A stretch of DNA of 64,000 nucleotides from assembly GCF_009768975.1 (NCBI RefSeq), contig NZ_CP035733.1, positions 1,302,001-1,366,000 of the forward strand, written 5' to 3'. The position numbers were made by a program, and so were the translations under genes. This DNA comes from Sphingorhabdus lacus. Its GTDB lineage: Bacteria > Pseudomonadota > Alphaproteobacteria > Sphingomonadales > Sphingomonadaceae. The notes beneath the pieces are model-generated. The model was not told the DNA's origin and did no database searches. It saw only the letters and a program-made list of their open reading frames with translations. Shown here in pieces: positions 40,448 through 49,699 of the stretch. Each line of letters opens with the position of its first letter. Position 1 is the stretch's first letter.

Positions 40448-43400
40448 TTACAACGCGATGCATCGCAATACAGAAACGGCATCGCTTACCGGCAGAAACA
40501 GCCGTGTCTGATAGCGAATGATCTCTGTGTAGCAGCCCTGCGCTTTGTACCACTCAAGTCGTTCGATCGACCATCCGATCAACTCCAAGCGTTGCACCCC
40601 ATTGACCAACGAACGCTTCATCTGGAGTCTCTCTGGTCCGTTGATCGGAACCACTTTCCCCGATTTTAGCACTAAATCCGCAAGATCGTTGATGTCCAAA
40701 TGGACCGGCTCATTAAAGCCGAGCGCATCCATAAGTGCTGGAACATGCGAAGGCGGAACTTCACGACCAAGTATTGACGGGCCATCTTTGGCCGCAACTC
40801 GGCTCACGCGCACATGATCATCTGGCAATTTATCCCAAATTGGCAGCAACAGTCCGGTCGCAAGATACAGGCGATCATGTTTCAGTGTCGCTGCGTCACA
40901 GGCCGCTTCGGTTCGCCATGCCTGTTTAAACTTCCCCAAACCAATGGCTTTCCAATTACTTTCTTCAATTTGCTCTCTGGTCAAATATTCGCGTGTCAGA
41001 GGGCGCAACAGCTCAAAGCGTTCAACCCGCTCACCATCATCGAGCATTAGCCGTCGGGCGCGAACGAGCAACGCAACCCGCCCAGACCGTGAATTTAGCA
41101 TAGGCTTGATACGGCTTGACCGGAGGTCGTGCAGCCGATTGAGTTCTTCAAAGCATAGCGGATTGAGCTTTCTCGCAACCTCTATTTCCAAGAGATGCGT
41201 AGTTGCGCCGGATGCAGGATCAGTGCGCAATAGTTTGTCGGATTTAATTTCAAACTGCTCAACCAATATGGTCTCGACACCGAGAACGAGTGTCCCTGCC
41301 CTCCTTGCTGCATCAACGCGCGCTTCGACCAGCCCCAAATATTCATCGAAAATCATGTTCTGCAACAGGATCGGAAACGCCAATATTCGGTTGAGCCAGC
41401 GCTGGATCGTGGGTAGATCTTCAACCATGCCGCCATCTTTGGCTGAAATCGTAAGTCCGGACAGTTCTTCGAACTTTCCGAGTGAGACAGCACTCAATTT
41501 GCCTTCATACAGTAGTCCGAACCACCGGTTCAAAGCATCCTTGGCATAGATGCTTTCAAGATTGTCGGCTGGATTGAACATGTTCTGGCCGCCTGTCTGG
41601 CGCTGCCCGCGGGTCAATGCGCCAAGGCTATCGAGTCTGCGGGCGATGGTCGAAATGAACCGACGTTCGCCTTTCACGTTTGTTGTGACGGGCCGAAACA
41701 AGGGCGCAGATGCCTGATTGGTGCGATTTGTGCGCCCTAGCCCCTGAATGGCGGCATCAGCCCGCCAACCGGACTCTAAGAGAAAATGAACACGGCGCTG
41801 CTGGTTCTTGGCATCGAGGTCGGCATGATAGCTGCGACCAGTCCCTCCGGCATCGGAAAACACCAATATCCGCTTGTCGCCGTCCATAAAGGCTTGGGTT
41901 TCAAGCACATTGGCTCTGGGCGTGCGCGATTGGAGTTTTTGTCTGCCGTCAGTGCCGACAATTAAACGGCGCGTCCGGCCCGTCACCTCTGCAACCTTCT
42001 CAACGCCAAAGCGCTCGATGATGGCGTCCAGTGCAGTAGCGATGGGTGGTAAAGCGCACAACTGCTCGATCATTCGGTCCCGCGCAGCGATTGCCGCTCG
42101 GCATAGTACAGGATTGCTGTCTGCATCGAACATTGGTTCGGACCGTGCGTTGCCGTTTTCGTCGACAAATATCTGCATGAGCCGAACCGGGAAGCTGCCA
42201 CTGAGATAATCGATCACATATTCACGAGGGGATAAATCGATCTCAAGATGCTCGCGCTCGTCAGGCGTCAGGTCCGCAAGCCGCCGGTTGAGCATTGCCT
42301 CCGCAGTCGAGACAAGTTGAACCACGGCCGAATGGTCGTCGCGCAAACTTTGCTCGATTGCTGGCAAAAGACTCGGAAGCTTCATCGACAGGAGAAGTTG
42401 CGCAAAGAAGCGCTGTTTCGTACCCTCAAATATGGACATCGCAGCGGCTTTGGCGCCGCTGTTGAGCGTATCGCCGCTATCAGCATCGACGATGCGCGTC
42501 GCTTCCAAGGCCTCCCTCAGATTGCCGTGAATAATCGCCCAGGCTTCAGCATATGCGTCATAGACAGATATCTGTGCATCGGTCAGTTCATGTTCGAGAA
42601 TTTCATATTCGACACCTGCAAATGACAGAGCTCGTGATGCATAGAGCCCCAAAGACTTGAGATCGCGCGCAACAAGTTCCATCGCTGCAATGCCGCCCTC
42701 GCGAATGTCGCCGACAAACTTCTCGCGTGTCGCAAATGCAGTCTCCGATCCCCACAGACCAAGCCGTGTCGCATAAGCCAGATTGTTGACGTCGGATGCC
42801 CCGGTGGCCGACACATAAAGAACATGGGCGCGCGGGAGCATGTTCTGGAGACGTACGCCGGCAACGCCTTGTTCGGAGCCTTTGACTTTTCCTCGGCTCC
42901 CCTCGCCGCCTGCAGCATTTGCCATGGCATGCGCTTCATCGAATGCAATGACACCCTCAAAATCGAGACCCGCCCACTCGATGATTTGCTCAAGCCGGGT
43001 TGCATCGACGCGGCCGGACCTCAAAGTCGGATATGTCACGAACAATATGCCTTCGGGCATGTTGATCGCGCCGCCCAGTTTCCACTGCGACAAGGGCTGG
43101 ATGTCCAGAGGCAGTCCGCCAAGAGCTGCCCAGTCTCGGCGCGCATCCTCAAGAAGCGTCTCGTTTTTGGAAAGCCAGACATGACGGCGTTCGCCGCGAT
43201 ACCAGCGGTCCAGGATGACACTCGCCACCTGACGGCCCTTGCCAGCGCCCGTGCCATCTCCCAGAAAATATCCGCACCGGTAACGATAGCCGTCTGCGTC
43301 CGGCGTCAGCGCACAACCTCTGTCGACGGGCTGAAATGACCCCACCAAATCTCGTTCAAATGCATTGGCTGCGTAAATCAGGGTTTCAAGCTGCGCCTCA

Positions 43401-44680
43401 GATAACAGCCCGCGCTCGATATGATCTGCCGACACCATCGGTTGAACATTGGGAACGGGCGCAGCAATCGAACCCATGGCAACCGACTCTACAAGCGGTG
43501 TTGGATGCGACATTGCAGCGGGTATCGAAATTCGGCTGGGGCGATATGGCAGATAATGTCCAACTTGTTCTGCAATCGGCGCCGCTTCTTCTAGTGGCAC
43601 AAATTCTAGCAGAATGGGCTTGGCGCCGCCGCGCGATATCGGTCGAACGGGCGCCACCGGTCGGCGATGCGTTTGCGGTAGTATGCGCACGGAGGTGGTA
43701 AGTGGTCTGGGCAGAACGGGGCGGGTTATAGTACCGCTGCGGGTAGGCAATGCATCAACCAGAGAAACAAGGTCTATCACGTCGTTTACATGCGCCGTGA
43801 TAGCAGGAGCATCATCTTCCGCTTTATCGAAAACGAGGAGACGCGTTGAGATCGAGGTTCCAGAACGCGCGAATGCGCGGTCCATCAACACATTGAGCCG
43901 CACCGCGAGCGGAAAGCGACAACGGCCCAGAAAAACACTCACATCAAACCATTCAGGCATGATGGCCACCGCCCTGCCACCGAGCGAAAGCCGTGATAGC
44001 GCCGAGCGCAAATGACGCGCGCCAGTTCGGCCATCCTGACCGCGTTCCAGGCCGACCGAAAATGGCGGATTGATAAGAACCGTGTCAGGCAAAATTGAAG
44101 GATTGAGAAGCTCGTCGATCAACTCGCCGTCATGCATCGACACCGCAACATCAGGAAATAGAACGTGCAATGCATCGCGTCGCAATATGTGAATTTCATT
44201 GAGGGCAAGTTTGGACCCGTTTTGCTTGGCCCAAAAGGCAAGCATTCCGGTTCCCGCCGACGGTTCCAAGGTTAGATTGCTGCTCGAAAGTCTGGCTGCA
44301 CGCGCCGCAATCCAGGCGAGCCGCAATGGTGTCGAGAATTGCTGGAAACGGATCTGCTCTTCGGAGCGGTTATACTGGATCGGCGTCAACGCCTCCATCT
44401 GATCAAATACTTCAAAGATCACTCTATTGTCACTCGATTGACAAAGAGCTCGAGCCTCCTGCAAATAGATCAATTGCGCCAGTTCAACCGATGCATGCGT
44501 ATCGGACAGTGACCAGCGATTGTCGGCATCTGTGGCCCCGGTCAACCTGGTAAAGGTTTCTGACAGATGTTTGCGCGTGAGCGGGATATTGGCCGCAAGA
44601 TCAGCAGCTAGGTATCGCGCTGCTGCGATCGCGGGAACTTCGTTTGGTGAAAAGTCGAGATTGAACGCGGGCTGGTTCAT
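40448..44680 (-). CDS. Strawberry-notch-type helicase with N-terminal DNA methyltransferase domain
   Basis: 1410 residues. N-terminal Rossmann methyltransferase: TLEPSAGTGMLAFWAKQN (motif I, about 138-152) and VLINPPFSVG (NPPF at 204-207), as in N6-adenine methylases. Then a superfamily 2 helicase of the strawberry-notch kind: GDGTGAGKGRQ (474-484), GVIAFDEAHAM (DEAH 581-584), LYVSATGASDV and AIQGLGRTNRTNQ. Such proteins are common on sphingomonad plasmids and conjugative elements and are annotated as SNF2/strawberry notch. Function in the element (anti-restriction, replication or DNA repair) is unknown. Confidence 0.85.
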   Translation of the reverse strand: MNQPAFNLDFSPNEVPAIAAARYLAADLAANIPLTRKHLSETFTRLTGATDADNRWSLSDTHASVELAQLIYLQEARALCQSSDNRVIFEVFDQMEALTPIQYNRSEEQIRFQQFSTPLRLAWIAARAARLSSSNLTLEPSAGTGMLAFWAKQNGSKLALNEIHILRRDALHVLFPDVAVSMHDGELIDELLNPSILPDTVLINPPFSVGLERGQDGRTGARHLRSALSRLSLGGRAVAIMPEWFDVSVFLGRCRFPLAVRLNVLMDRAFARSGTSISTRLLVFDKAEDDAPAITAHVNDVIDLVSLVDALPTRSGTITRPVLPRPLTTSVRILPQTHRRPVAPVRPISRGGAKPILLEFVPLEEAAPIAEQVGHYLPYRPSRISIPAAMSHPTPLVESVAMGSIAAPVPNVQPMVSADHIERGLLSEAQLETLIYAANAFERDLVGSFQPVDRGCALTPDADGYRYRCGYFLGDGTGAGKGRQVASVILDRWYRGERRHVWLSKNETLLEDARRDWAALGGLPLDIQPLSQWKLGGAINMPEGILFVTYPTLRSGRVDATRLEQIIEWAGLDFEGVIAFDEAHAMANAAGGEGSRGKVKGSEQGVAGVRLQNMLPRAHVLYVSATGASDVNNLAYATRLGLWGSETAFATREKFVGDIREGGIAAMELVARDLKSLGLYASRALSFAGVEYEILEHELTDAQISVYDAYAEAWAIIHGNLREALEATRIVDADSGDTLNSGAKAAAMSIFEGTKQRFFAQLLLSMKLPSLLPAIEQSLRDDHSAVVQLVSTAEAMLNRRLADLTPDEREHLEIDLSPREYVIDYLSGSFPVRLMQIFVDENGNARSEPMFDADSNPVLCRAAIAARDRMIEQLCALPPIATALDAIIERFGVEKVAEVTGRTRRLIVGTDGRQKLQSRTPRANVLETQAFMDGDKRILVFSDAGGTGRSYHADLDAKNQQRRVHFLLESGWRADAAIQGLGRTNRTNQASAPLFRPVTTNVKGERRFISTIARRLDSLGALTRGQRQTGGQNMFNPADNLESIYAKDALNRWFGLLYEGKLSAVSLGKFEELSGLTISAKDGGMVEDLPTIQRWLNRILAFPILLQNMIFDEYLGLVEARVDAARRAGTLVLGVETILVEQFEIKSDKLLRTDPASGATTHLLEIEVARKLNPLCFEELNRLHDLRSSRIKPMLNSRSGRVALLVRARRLMLDDGERVERFELLRPLTREYLTREQIEESNWKAIGLGKFKQAWRTEAACDAATLKHDRLYLATGLLLPIWDKLPDDHVRVSRVAAKDGPSILGREVPPSHVPALMDALGFNEPVHLDINDLADLVLKSGKVVPINGPERLQMKRSLVNGVQRLELIGWSIERLEWYKAQGCYTEIIRYQTRLFLPVSDAVSVLRCIAL

Positions 44681-44771
44681 GGGAAAGGCCTCCTGATCAA
44701 GGCCAGCGATCTTCGCGGAAATGCCAATCGCGCCTCACATGAGCAAGCGCCTCCTCCCCTCTCGCATGTGG

Positions 44772-45680
44772 TCAGACCGAAGCCCTAATACGAAGCCGTT
44801 CCCGAAGTTCATCGTTCCAGTCATGATTTTCCCGGTCGGGCGTGCGCGGAATAATGCATCGCCCTTCCCTCGTGTAAGCGTCCAACCCGCGCTTCAAAGC
44901 GAGTTCACCGCCTTTGTCGGCATCGACAAAGAGATGGAGCTCGGTAATGCTTTCCGGAATTGCGACTATTCCGAAGCGCTCGTTTCCAAGTGTTGCCCAG
45001 CACGGAATTCCAAAAAGAGTCTGTGCTGAAAGTGCGCTTTCCGATCCTTCGGCAAGTCCGAGCCGTCCGCTCACAGGATCTGACAGCCGAACGGCACCGG
45101 TTCCCAATTGCCCAAGTGCGCGCTTAGTTTTGAAAAAATCTGCCTTGGACGCTGTGGCGCGATCAATAAATGTTCGCTGGATAGCAACAATGCCGATATC
45201 CATCCGCACAGCGGCAATGAGCGCAGGAAGGAAACGGACGTTGGGTTTGCGCCCCAAAGGCGTTCGATCCAAAAACCGCAGTTCGCAGGAACGAAGCGAT
45301 ATGGAACGCTTGGCAAGATAGTGCTCACCGAGCGTATCTGAGAGCGGAACGGCCTGCTGCCACAGTCTCAAAGCATTGGCGTCGGGTCCGAATGGCTTTT
45401 CAGCTGGCACAACCACACTGCCCCTACCGTCGAACAGGTCGCGTGGTTGGATACCATGCCGCTTAAAGCCAGCGAGCACCTCCTCGCTCGAGCATCCAGC
45501 GAAACAATGAAACAATATTGCCGATTGTGCGACGCCAACCGAGAGCGACGGTGTTCTGTCGTCATGGGCTGGACAACGGCACATGCCTGATTTGCGCGAC
45601 CAGTGCCCGCCCAAGGCTTTGACGATTTGACGGGCTCGGGTCTCAAGAGAAGATTGGAGAATGGGATGGCTGTTGGGCAT
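44772..45680 (-). CDS. Toprim-domain primase-like protein
   Basis: 302 residues. An N-terminal zinc-binding segment (MCRCPAHDDRTPSLSVG then LFHCFAGCSSEEVLAG; cysteines 34, 36, 59, 63 and H39) resembles the CHC2 finger of DnaG. A Toprim domain follows (GRLGLAEGSESALSAQTLFG, LHLFVDADKGGELALKR). The protein lacks a helicase domain, so it may be a stand-alone primase of the element. It is in the same orientation as the helicase gene, 91 bases upstream of it. Confidence 0.82.
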   Translation of the reverse strand: MPNSHPILQSSLETRARQIVKALGGHWSRKSGMCRCPAHDDRTPSLSVGVAQSAILFHCFAGCSSEEVLAGFKRHGIQPRDLFDGRGSVVVPAEKPFGPDANALRLWQQAVPLSDTLGEHYLAKRSISLRSCELRFLDRTPLGRKPNVRFLPALIAAVRMDIGIVAIQRTFIDRATASKADFFKTKRALGQLGTGAVRLSDPVSGRLGLAEGSESALSAQTLFGIPCWATLGNERFGIVAIPESITELHLFVDADKGGELALKRGLDAYTREGRCIIPRTPDRENHDWNDELRERLRIRASV

Positions 45681-45806
45681 GCTGAAGTCCTGCTGTTGCT
45701 ACCTGCAACCGAGCGCCGCCTCCGCTCTTCACATAGCCGCAGCCCTTCCGTCTCGTCAATGTTCCTTGTATGTTCTTTTTTTGTGTCTATCAAAAAGGAA
45801 TGCAAA

Positions 45807-46481
45807 ATGAAAATATTGTTAGTGGGGCTATTGGGCCCCGGTCTGATTTACACAGCATCTGCAAGGGCTGATGCGCCTTCAGCCCAAAATATCGGGACGT
45901 CAGAGCAGCTTTCATCGTCCGATGTCAGTATTGATCCGGGATATCGAATCAATGAGCGAGGCGATTTTCAGGTTGTAGAGCATGGTCACTGGTCGCCGCC
46001 CTACCGCCCAACACCAACGCAGCATTTGGCCAGCGAAGCCGTATTTTCCGTCCAGCGCTCACGCCCGAATGAGAAATCCGTGAAATTTCGATCAAACTTT
46101 CAGCGGACGAGCTTTCTGGGCGACGTTCATGCAGCTGAAGCGCGCTTTGGTATCCCTCACGGGCTGCTTGATGCATTGATCTGGACAGAATCTCGTTACA
46201 ATCCCTCTGCCGTAAGCAGTGCTGGTGCGGCTGGCCTTGGTCAACTCATGCCCGGTACTGCCCGAGACCTGGGCGTACGAAACCGTTTCGACCCAAAAGC
46301 CAACATCACTGGCGCAGCACAATATCTTCGGCAAATGCTTGACCGATTTGGCGTGGTGCATCTGGCAGTTGCAGCCTATAATGCTGGCCCTGGCGCTGTT
46401 TCGCGATTGGGACGAATTCCGCTGAATGGCGAAACTCCCGGGTATGTGCGTAACGTTCTGGATCGGTGGGCATTAAATTGA
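45807..46481 (+). CDS. Lytic transglycosylase (SLT domain)
   Basis: 224 residues from ATG 45807 (AAGGAA upstream). Signal peptide (MKILLVGLLGPGLIYTASA), a 90-residue variable linker, then the SLT domain: HGLLDALIWTESRYNPSAVS with catalytic E128, SAGAAGLGQLMPGTARDLGV, and LAVAAYNAGPGAVSRLG. It cleaves peptidoglycan with 1,6-anhydro products. On mobile elements such enzymes open the wall for conjugation machinery (VirB1-like), the likely job here. Confidence 0.9.
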   Translation: MKILLVGLLGPGLIYTASARADAPSAQNIGTSEQLSSSDVSIDPGYRINERGDFQVVEHGHWSPPYRPTPTQHLASEAVFSVQRSRPNEKSVKFRSNFQRTSFLGDVHAAEARFGIPHGLLDALIWTESRYNPSAVSSAGAAGLGQLMPGTARDLGVRNRFDPKANITGAAQYLRQMLDRFGVVHLAVAAYNAGPGAVSRLGRIPLNGETPGYVRNVLDRWALN

Positions 46482-46495
46482 TTAGGGGAAGTTCA

Positions 46496-46705
46496 GTGTC
46501 AAAGCCCGCAAGGATCAGGCTGGCCGGAAATCTGCGCAAGAGCCGTCGCGGACTTTTAATCGAAACTGCCGAAAAAAAGATCTGGGTGCTAGACTTCGGC
46601 GAAGACGTGGATGTGCCAAAAACGAAGTCAGTTATCATCGAAGGCATTCAAGCCGGCTTTGATCGAATAAGCGTCGACTGGGCAGCATCGAGCGCCGACG
46701 GCTGA
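46496..46705 (+). CDS. Small protein of unknown function
   Basis: 69 residues from GTG 46496 (AGGGGAAG upstream); a GTG at 46466 would lengthen it. Sequence SKPARIRLAGNLRKSRRGLL...IWVLDFGEDVDVPKTKSVII is beta-rich and basic at the N-terminus. The layout with a short distance to the transglycosylase (14 bases) suggests co-expression. No family recognised. Confidence 0.5.
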   Translation: MSKPARIRLAGNLRKSRRGLLIETAEKKIWVLDFGEDVDVPKTKSVIIEGIQAGFDRISVDWAASSADG

Positions 46706-46712
46706 TGCGCAT

Positions 46713-48008
46713 TTAGCCCTGCGCGATCATCCAAGAGGAACCCCGGTTTTTGACGGCGGCATGCGCATCTACAATGCGTTGAACCTCATCGCCCCACAAC
46801 CTTAGCGCCTCTTGTTTTTCGACCGTATATTTATGGCGGTGATAAACTCCAGCGACCCCGGCTTTGGCAGCTCCAGACTGATGGTTAAGCACTGCTTCGG
46901 ACACAACCAGCGGTACGCCCAAGCGTTGTAAGCCCGTCGCAGCGGTACGGCGGATGTCATGCGGCGTGAAGTGCAAGATGTTACGATCTGTTTCGCGCAG
47001 CACTGAAGCCATAATCCGTCGCCAACCTTTAGGCATGCCGCCGGTACTATGAGCTGGATTGCCAATTGCCGGAAAAACTCTGTTCCCGGACAACCCAAAC
47101 TCATTGGAGCTTGATGCAAACATATCTCGTATTTCTTCAATAATGCTCACAGATTGAGCCGATAAGGGAACGATGTTGGCGATCCCGTTTTTCGCTCGGC
47201 TGCCAGGAATGGTCCACAGATTTGCGTCAAAGTCGAATTCGTCCCATTCCGCATTGATGACTTCGCCGCGGCGCTGCGCAGTCAAAATCAGTAAACGCAC
47301 CACCGTGCCGAAAGGATACCCCTCGCCAAGTGAAGCATCCCACAACTGCCCGAGTTCATAGTCTGACAAAACACGGTCGCGCGGCTTAGATGCTTTTGGT
47401 CGCCACGCATCCCTGCAAGGATGAGCCGGTAATCGGTCCAGCTTTGGCATCGCCCATGAATAAAAACTCGATAAATGCTGATGCACTGACCGCGCCATAC
47501 GCAGCGTTTCTTTACCCCGGCAAAATGCCATCTTCTCGATGAAGCGTGTCACATCGCCGCGGGTTACCGTATCAGCTATCCGGTCGCCCATTTCCGGAAG
47601 AATATATTTGCGAAATACTCGCTCTATTTCTCGCGCAGTTCGCTTTTTCCCTATGACCTCGTTCGTCAAATATGTTTCAAACAGCTCGCCAATTGTGCCA
47701 ATTCCCTGGGCATATCCGCGATTGGGATCGGACCGCTTGGGGATGCTTTGTCCCTGCTCAATGTCGGTAAGCAAATCTCGCGCACGACGACGCGCAGCGG
47801 CAAGTCCAAAGCCCAGCGAATGCCTGCCCAATGTCACATTATGAACCTTGCTGCCGATACGCTTTCGCAAGATGTAAGTTTTAACGCCACTCGCTCCGAC
47901 CCTCAGGCGTAAACCAGCTACGATTGAGTCCGTAATTTCGATTTGTCCGATTTTCGGTGGTAATAATCCAACGATACGGGCATCTGTAAGACCGACTTTT
48001 TTTGACAC
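46713..48008 (-). CDS. int: Tyrosine integrase (P4-type)
   Basis: 431 residues: N-terminal DUF4102-like arm-binding domain (TDSIVAGLRLRVGASGVKTY), core-binding domain and catalytic domain. Active-site residues: R246 (ILTAQRRGEV), H350 and R353 (FTPHDIRRTAATGL), H376 (VLNHQSG) and Y389 (GVYHRHKY). Such integrases insert elements at tRNA 3' ends. Its start is 114 bases from the tRNA-Lys-like attachment site at 48122-48184, supporting a direct link. Transcription runs away from the site. A promoter in the TTACCTTAGGTAAC region (about 48018-48031), itself palindromic, is possible. Confidence 0.92.
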   Translation of the reverse strand: MSKKVGLTDARIVGLLPPKIGQIEITDSIVAGLRLRVGASGVKTYILRKRIGSKVHNVTLGRHSLGFGLAAARRRARDLLTDIEQGQSIPKRSDPNRGYAQGIGTIGELFETYLTNEVIGKKRTAREIERVFRKYILPEMGDRIADTVTRGDVTRFIEKMAFCRGKETLRMARSVHQHLSSFYSWAMPKLDRLPAHPCRDAWRPKASKPRDRVLSDYELGQLWDASLGEGYPFGTVVRLLILTAQRRGEVINAEWDEFDFDANLWTIPGSRAKNGIANIVPLSAQSVSIIEEIRDMFASSSNEFGLSGNRVFPAIGNPAHSTGGMPKGWRRIMASVLRETDRNILHFTPHDIRRTAATGLQRLGVPLVVSEAVLNHQSGAAKAGVAGVYHRHKYTVEKQEALRLWGDEVQRIVDAHAAVKNRGSSWMIAQG

Positions 48009-48121
48009 AAATCACCTGTTACCTTAGGTAACATTTTGTACTGGGTACTAGTGAACATATCAAGAACTATATGGATGGTGAGTCTAGGTTTTCTGCCATT
48101 TTTGGACAGTTAAGGACACTT

Positions 48122-48184
48122 AGCGACCCACTGATTATTCTTTTAATCAGTAGGTCGCTGGTTCGAACCCAGCAGGGCTCACCA
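48122..48184 (+). other. Attachment site with partial tRNA-Lys(TTT) 3' end
   Basis: Bases 48140-48184 read as tRNA positions 32-76: anticodon loop CTTTTAA (TTT, Lys), T arm GCTGG-TTCGAAC-CCAGC, acceptor AGGGCTC and ACCA. The matching 5' half (GAGCCCT...) is absent upstream, so no functional tRNA is encoded here. A 16-bp inverted repeat, AGCGACCCACTGATTA (48122-48137) and TAATCAGTAGGTCGCT (48144-48159), 15 of 16 matched, flanks TTCTTT. That is the layout of integrase core sites around a 6-base crossover. I read it as the element's end distal to the intact tRNA. Confidence 0.75.
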
Positions 48185-48236
48185 TTTTTCAATGGTATGG
48201 CAATTTGATCCGGTCATCCCGCACAGCACGGGATAT

Positions 48237-48947
48237 TCAGGGCAAGAACACGGCTATATATGCGGCAACGGCAAGGAATGTCCCTAGCGGATATTCCATC
48301 GATTCCTGCTCTTTCCGGTGCCCTGACAGCAACGCGGTGGCCAGCCCCAAAAAACTTGCGATCAGCACCGTCATCGGTAGCAATTGCCAGCCCAGCCAGA
48401 CACCCAAAACGCCGAGCAATTTTGGATCACCGGCACCCATGCCCTCTTTTCGGCGGACGAGGCGGTAGAGTTGCCGCACTATTTCCAGCGTCGCAAAGCC
48501 AGCGATGCCTCCGATAGCGCGATCGGTCCAGCTGATGCCGCTATCCCATAAGGGCGCAAAGAGTATCCCGACCACAAGCAGTAAACCCAAAAGCCTGTTC
48601 GGCAACCACAGATGCCGGAAATCAAGGATCGCCAAGGGCAGAAGGAACCAGCCAAACATGGCGACGGAAAGCGCTTGCGCCGGAGGGAAGAACAACGCAG
48701 CAGTAGCCCCGATGCACAGGCCGATCAATTCAGTCCCAACGGTAAAAGGTGATCCGCAACTGCGGCATTTTCCTTTTAATAAAAGAAAGGAAATAATGGG
48801 AATGAGGTCATAGGGCGCGATCTGCGCACCGCAGCTATCACAGTGCGATCGCCCGCGTGTGATGCTTCTGCCGTCCGGCCAACGGCTGCACAAGGCGCCT
48901 GCAAAACTGCCCCAAATTGCCCCCAATGTTGCGAGCCCCGCAGTCAC
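48237..48947 (-). CDS. gspO: Type II secretion prepilin peptidase GspO
   Basis: 236 residues. Polytopic leader peptidase/methylase that processes the pseudopilins. Features: zinc-type cysteines HCDSCGAQI and CRSCGSPF, catalytic aspartates in LDFRHLWLPN and GMGAGDPKLLG (GxGD). The start GTG 48947 is as long as the usual frame allows; an in-frame hydrophobic extension (LWLSSLPLWFV) upstream has no standard start, so the true N-terminus may lie slightly upstream. Last gene of the gsp operon. Confidence 0.88.
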   Translation of the reverse strand: MTAGLATLGAIWGSFAGALCSRWPDGRSITRGRSHCDSCGAQIAPYDLIPIISFLLLKGKCRSCGSPFTVGTELIGLCIGATAALFFPPAQALSVAMFGWFLLPLAILDFRHLWLPNRLLGLLLVVGILFAPLWDSGISWTDRAIGGIAGFATLEIVRQLYRLVRRKEGMGAGDPKLLGVLGVWLGWQLLPMTVLIASFLGLATALLSGHRKEQESMEYPLGTFLAVAAYIAVFLP

Positions 48948-49000
48948 GAACCACAGCGGTAAGCTGGAAAGCCATAGTTCGACGGTGATATAGATACTCG

Positions 49001-49699
49001 TCAGAGCCGACCTCTTTTAATCATCTGATAGCCGCGCGCGCCTTTCCGGAAACCGGTGAGCGCAAGGGCATCTGCATTTAGGCTGTTGTCGCCTTCGAGC
49101 AAGATGGTCACGCTATAGGCCCCGTCGGCGGACAGACGGATGTCGACATGTTCCGTTGCCGACTGGCTGAGCAACGGGATCAGAAGCTGTCCACGGTCGC
49201 AGCGCGGTTTGGCAAGCAAGCCGTTCGACAAATCAAGTCCGGGTATCGCTTTGGTCAAGGTCATTCGCACGGCACCGCCGGCTTCGGAGCAACGACCGCC
49301 GGTGAAGCGAGCCGAAAAGTCCTGCAATATGATATCTTCGACCGGGAGCGGATCGAACATCGCGCCAATGGCCAGTGTTGCATTGAACCTGTCGATCGAA
49401 ACGCCGCCAAAACGCTTTGTCACTGATCCGCTTATTCCCGGGGCGAAAGGTGCATCGCCCCGCGACAACGCGATTTCCGCGCGTCCCAAAAGTAGGGGCA
49501 GGAATTTAAGGCGGGCATTCACATCGCCAATCGGCACTTTGCTGAGACTCAGTTCGCGTATCGACCCGTCCCAGATAATGCCGTCCACTTTCCGCGCCGA
49601 AATCTGGTTACCGTCCACAATGGTCCGTAGCGGCATGAAAATGCTGAATGCGACAACCAGCAGCACGGCAACCGCGATGATGTAGGATCGACGCGTCAT
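49001..49699 (-). CDS. gspN: Type II secretion protein GspN
   Basis: 232 residues with one N-terminal helix (YIIAVAVLLVVAFSIFM) and a periplasmic domain (IDRFNATLAIGAMFDPLPVE, GGAVRMTLTKAIPGLDLSNG), typical of the accessory subunit GspN, present in only some systems. It starts 4 bases into the gspM stop (ATG overlap). Confidence 0.8.
   Translation of the reverse strand: MTRRSYIIAVAVLLVVAFSIFMPLRTIVDGNQISARKVDGIIWDGSIRELSLSKVPIGDVNARLKFLPLLLGRAEIALSRGDAPFAPGISGSVTKRFGGVSIDRFNATLAIGAMFDPLPVEDIILQDFSARFTGGRCSEAGGAVRMTLTKAIPGLDLSNGLLAKPRCDRGQLLIPLLSQSATEHVDIRLSADGAYSVTILLEGDNSLNADALALTGFRKGARGYQMIKRGRL

Noticed and set aside
48122-48184. A complete tRNA gene at the end of the integrase region
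   Set aside because: Only positions 32-76 of tRNA-Lys are present. The acceptor and D-arm 5' half are missing and the upstream sequence instead forms an inverted repeat of the anticodon region.
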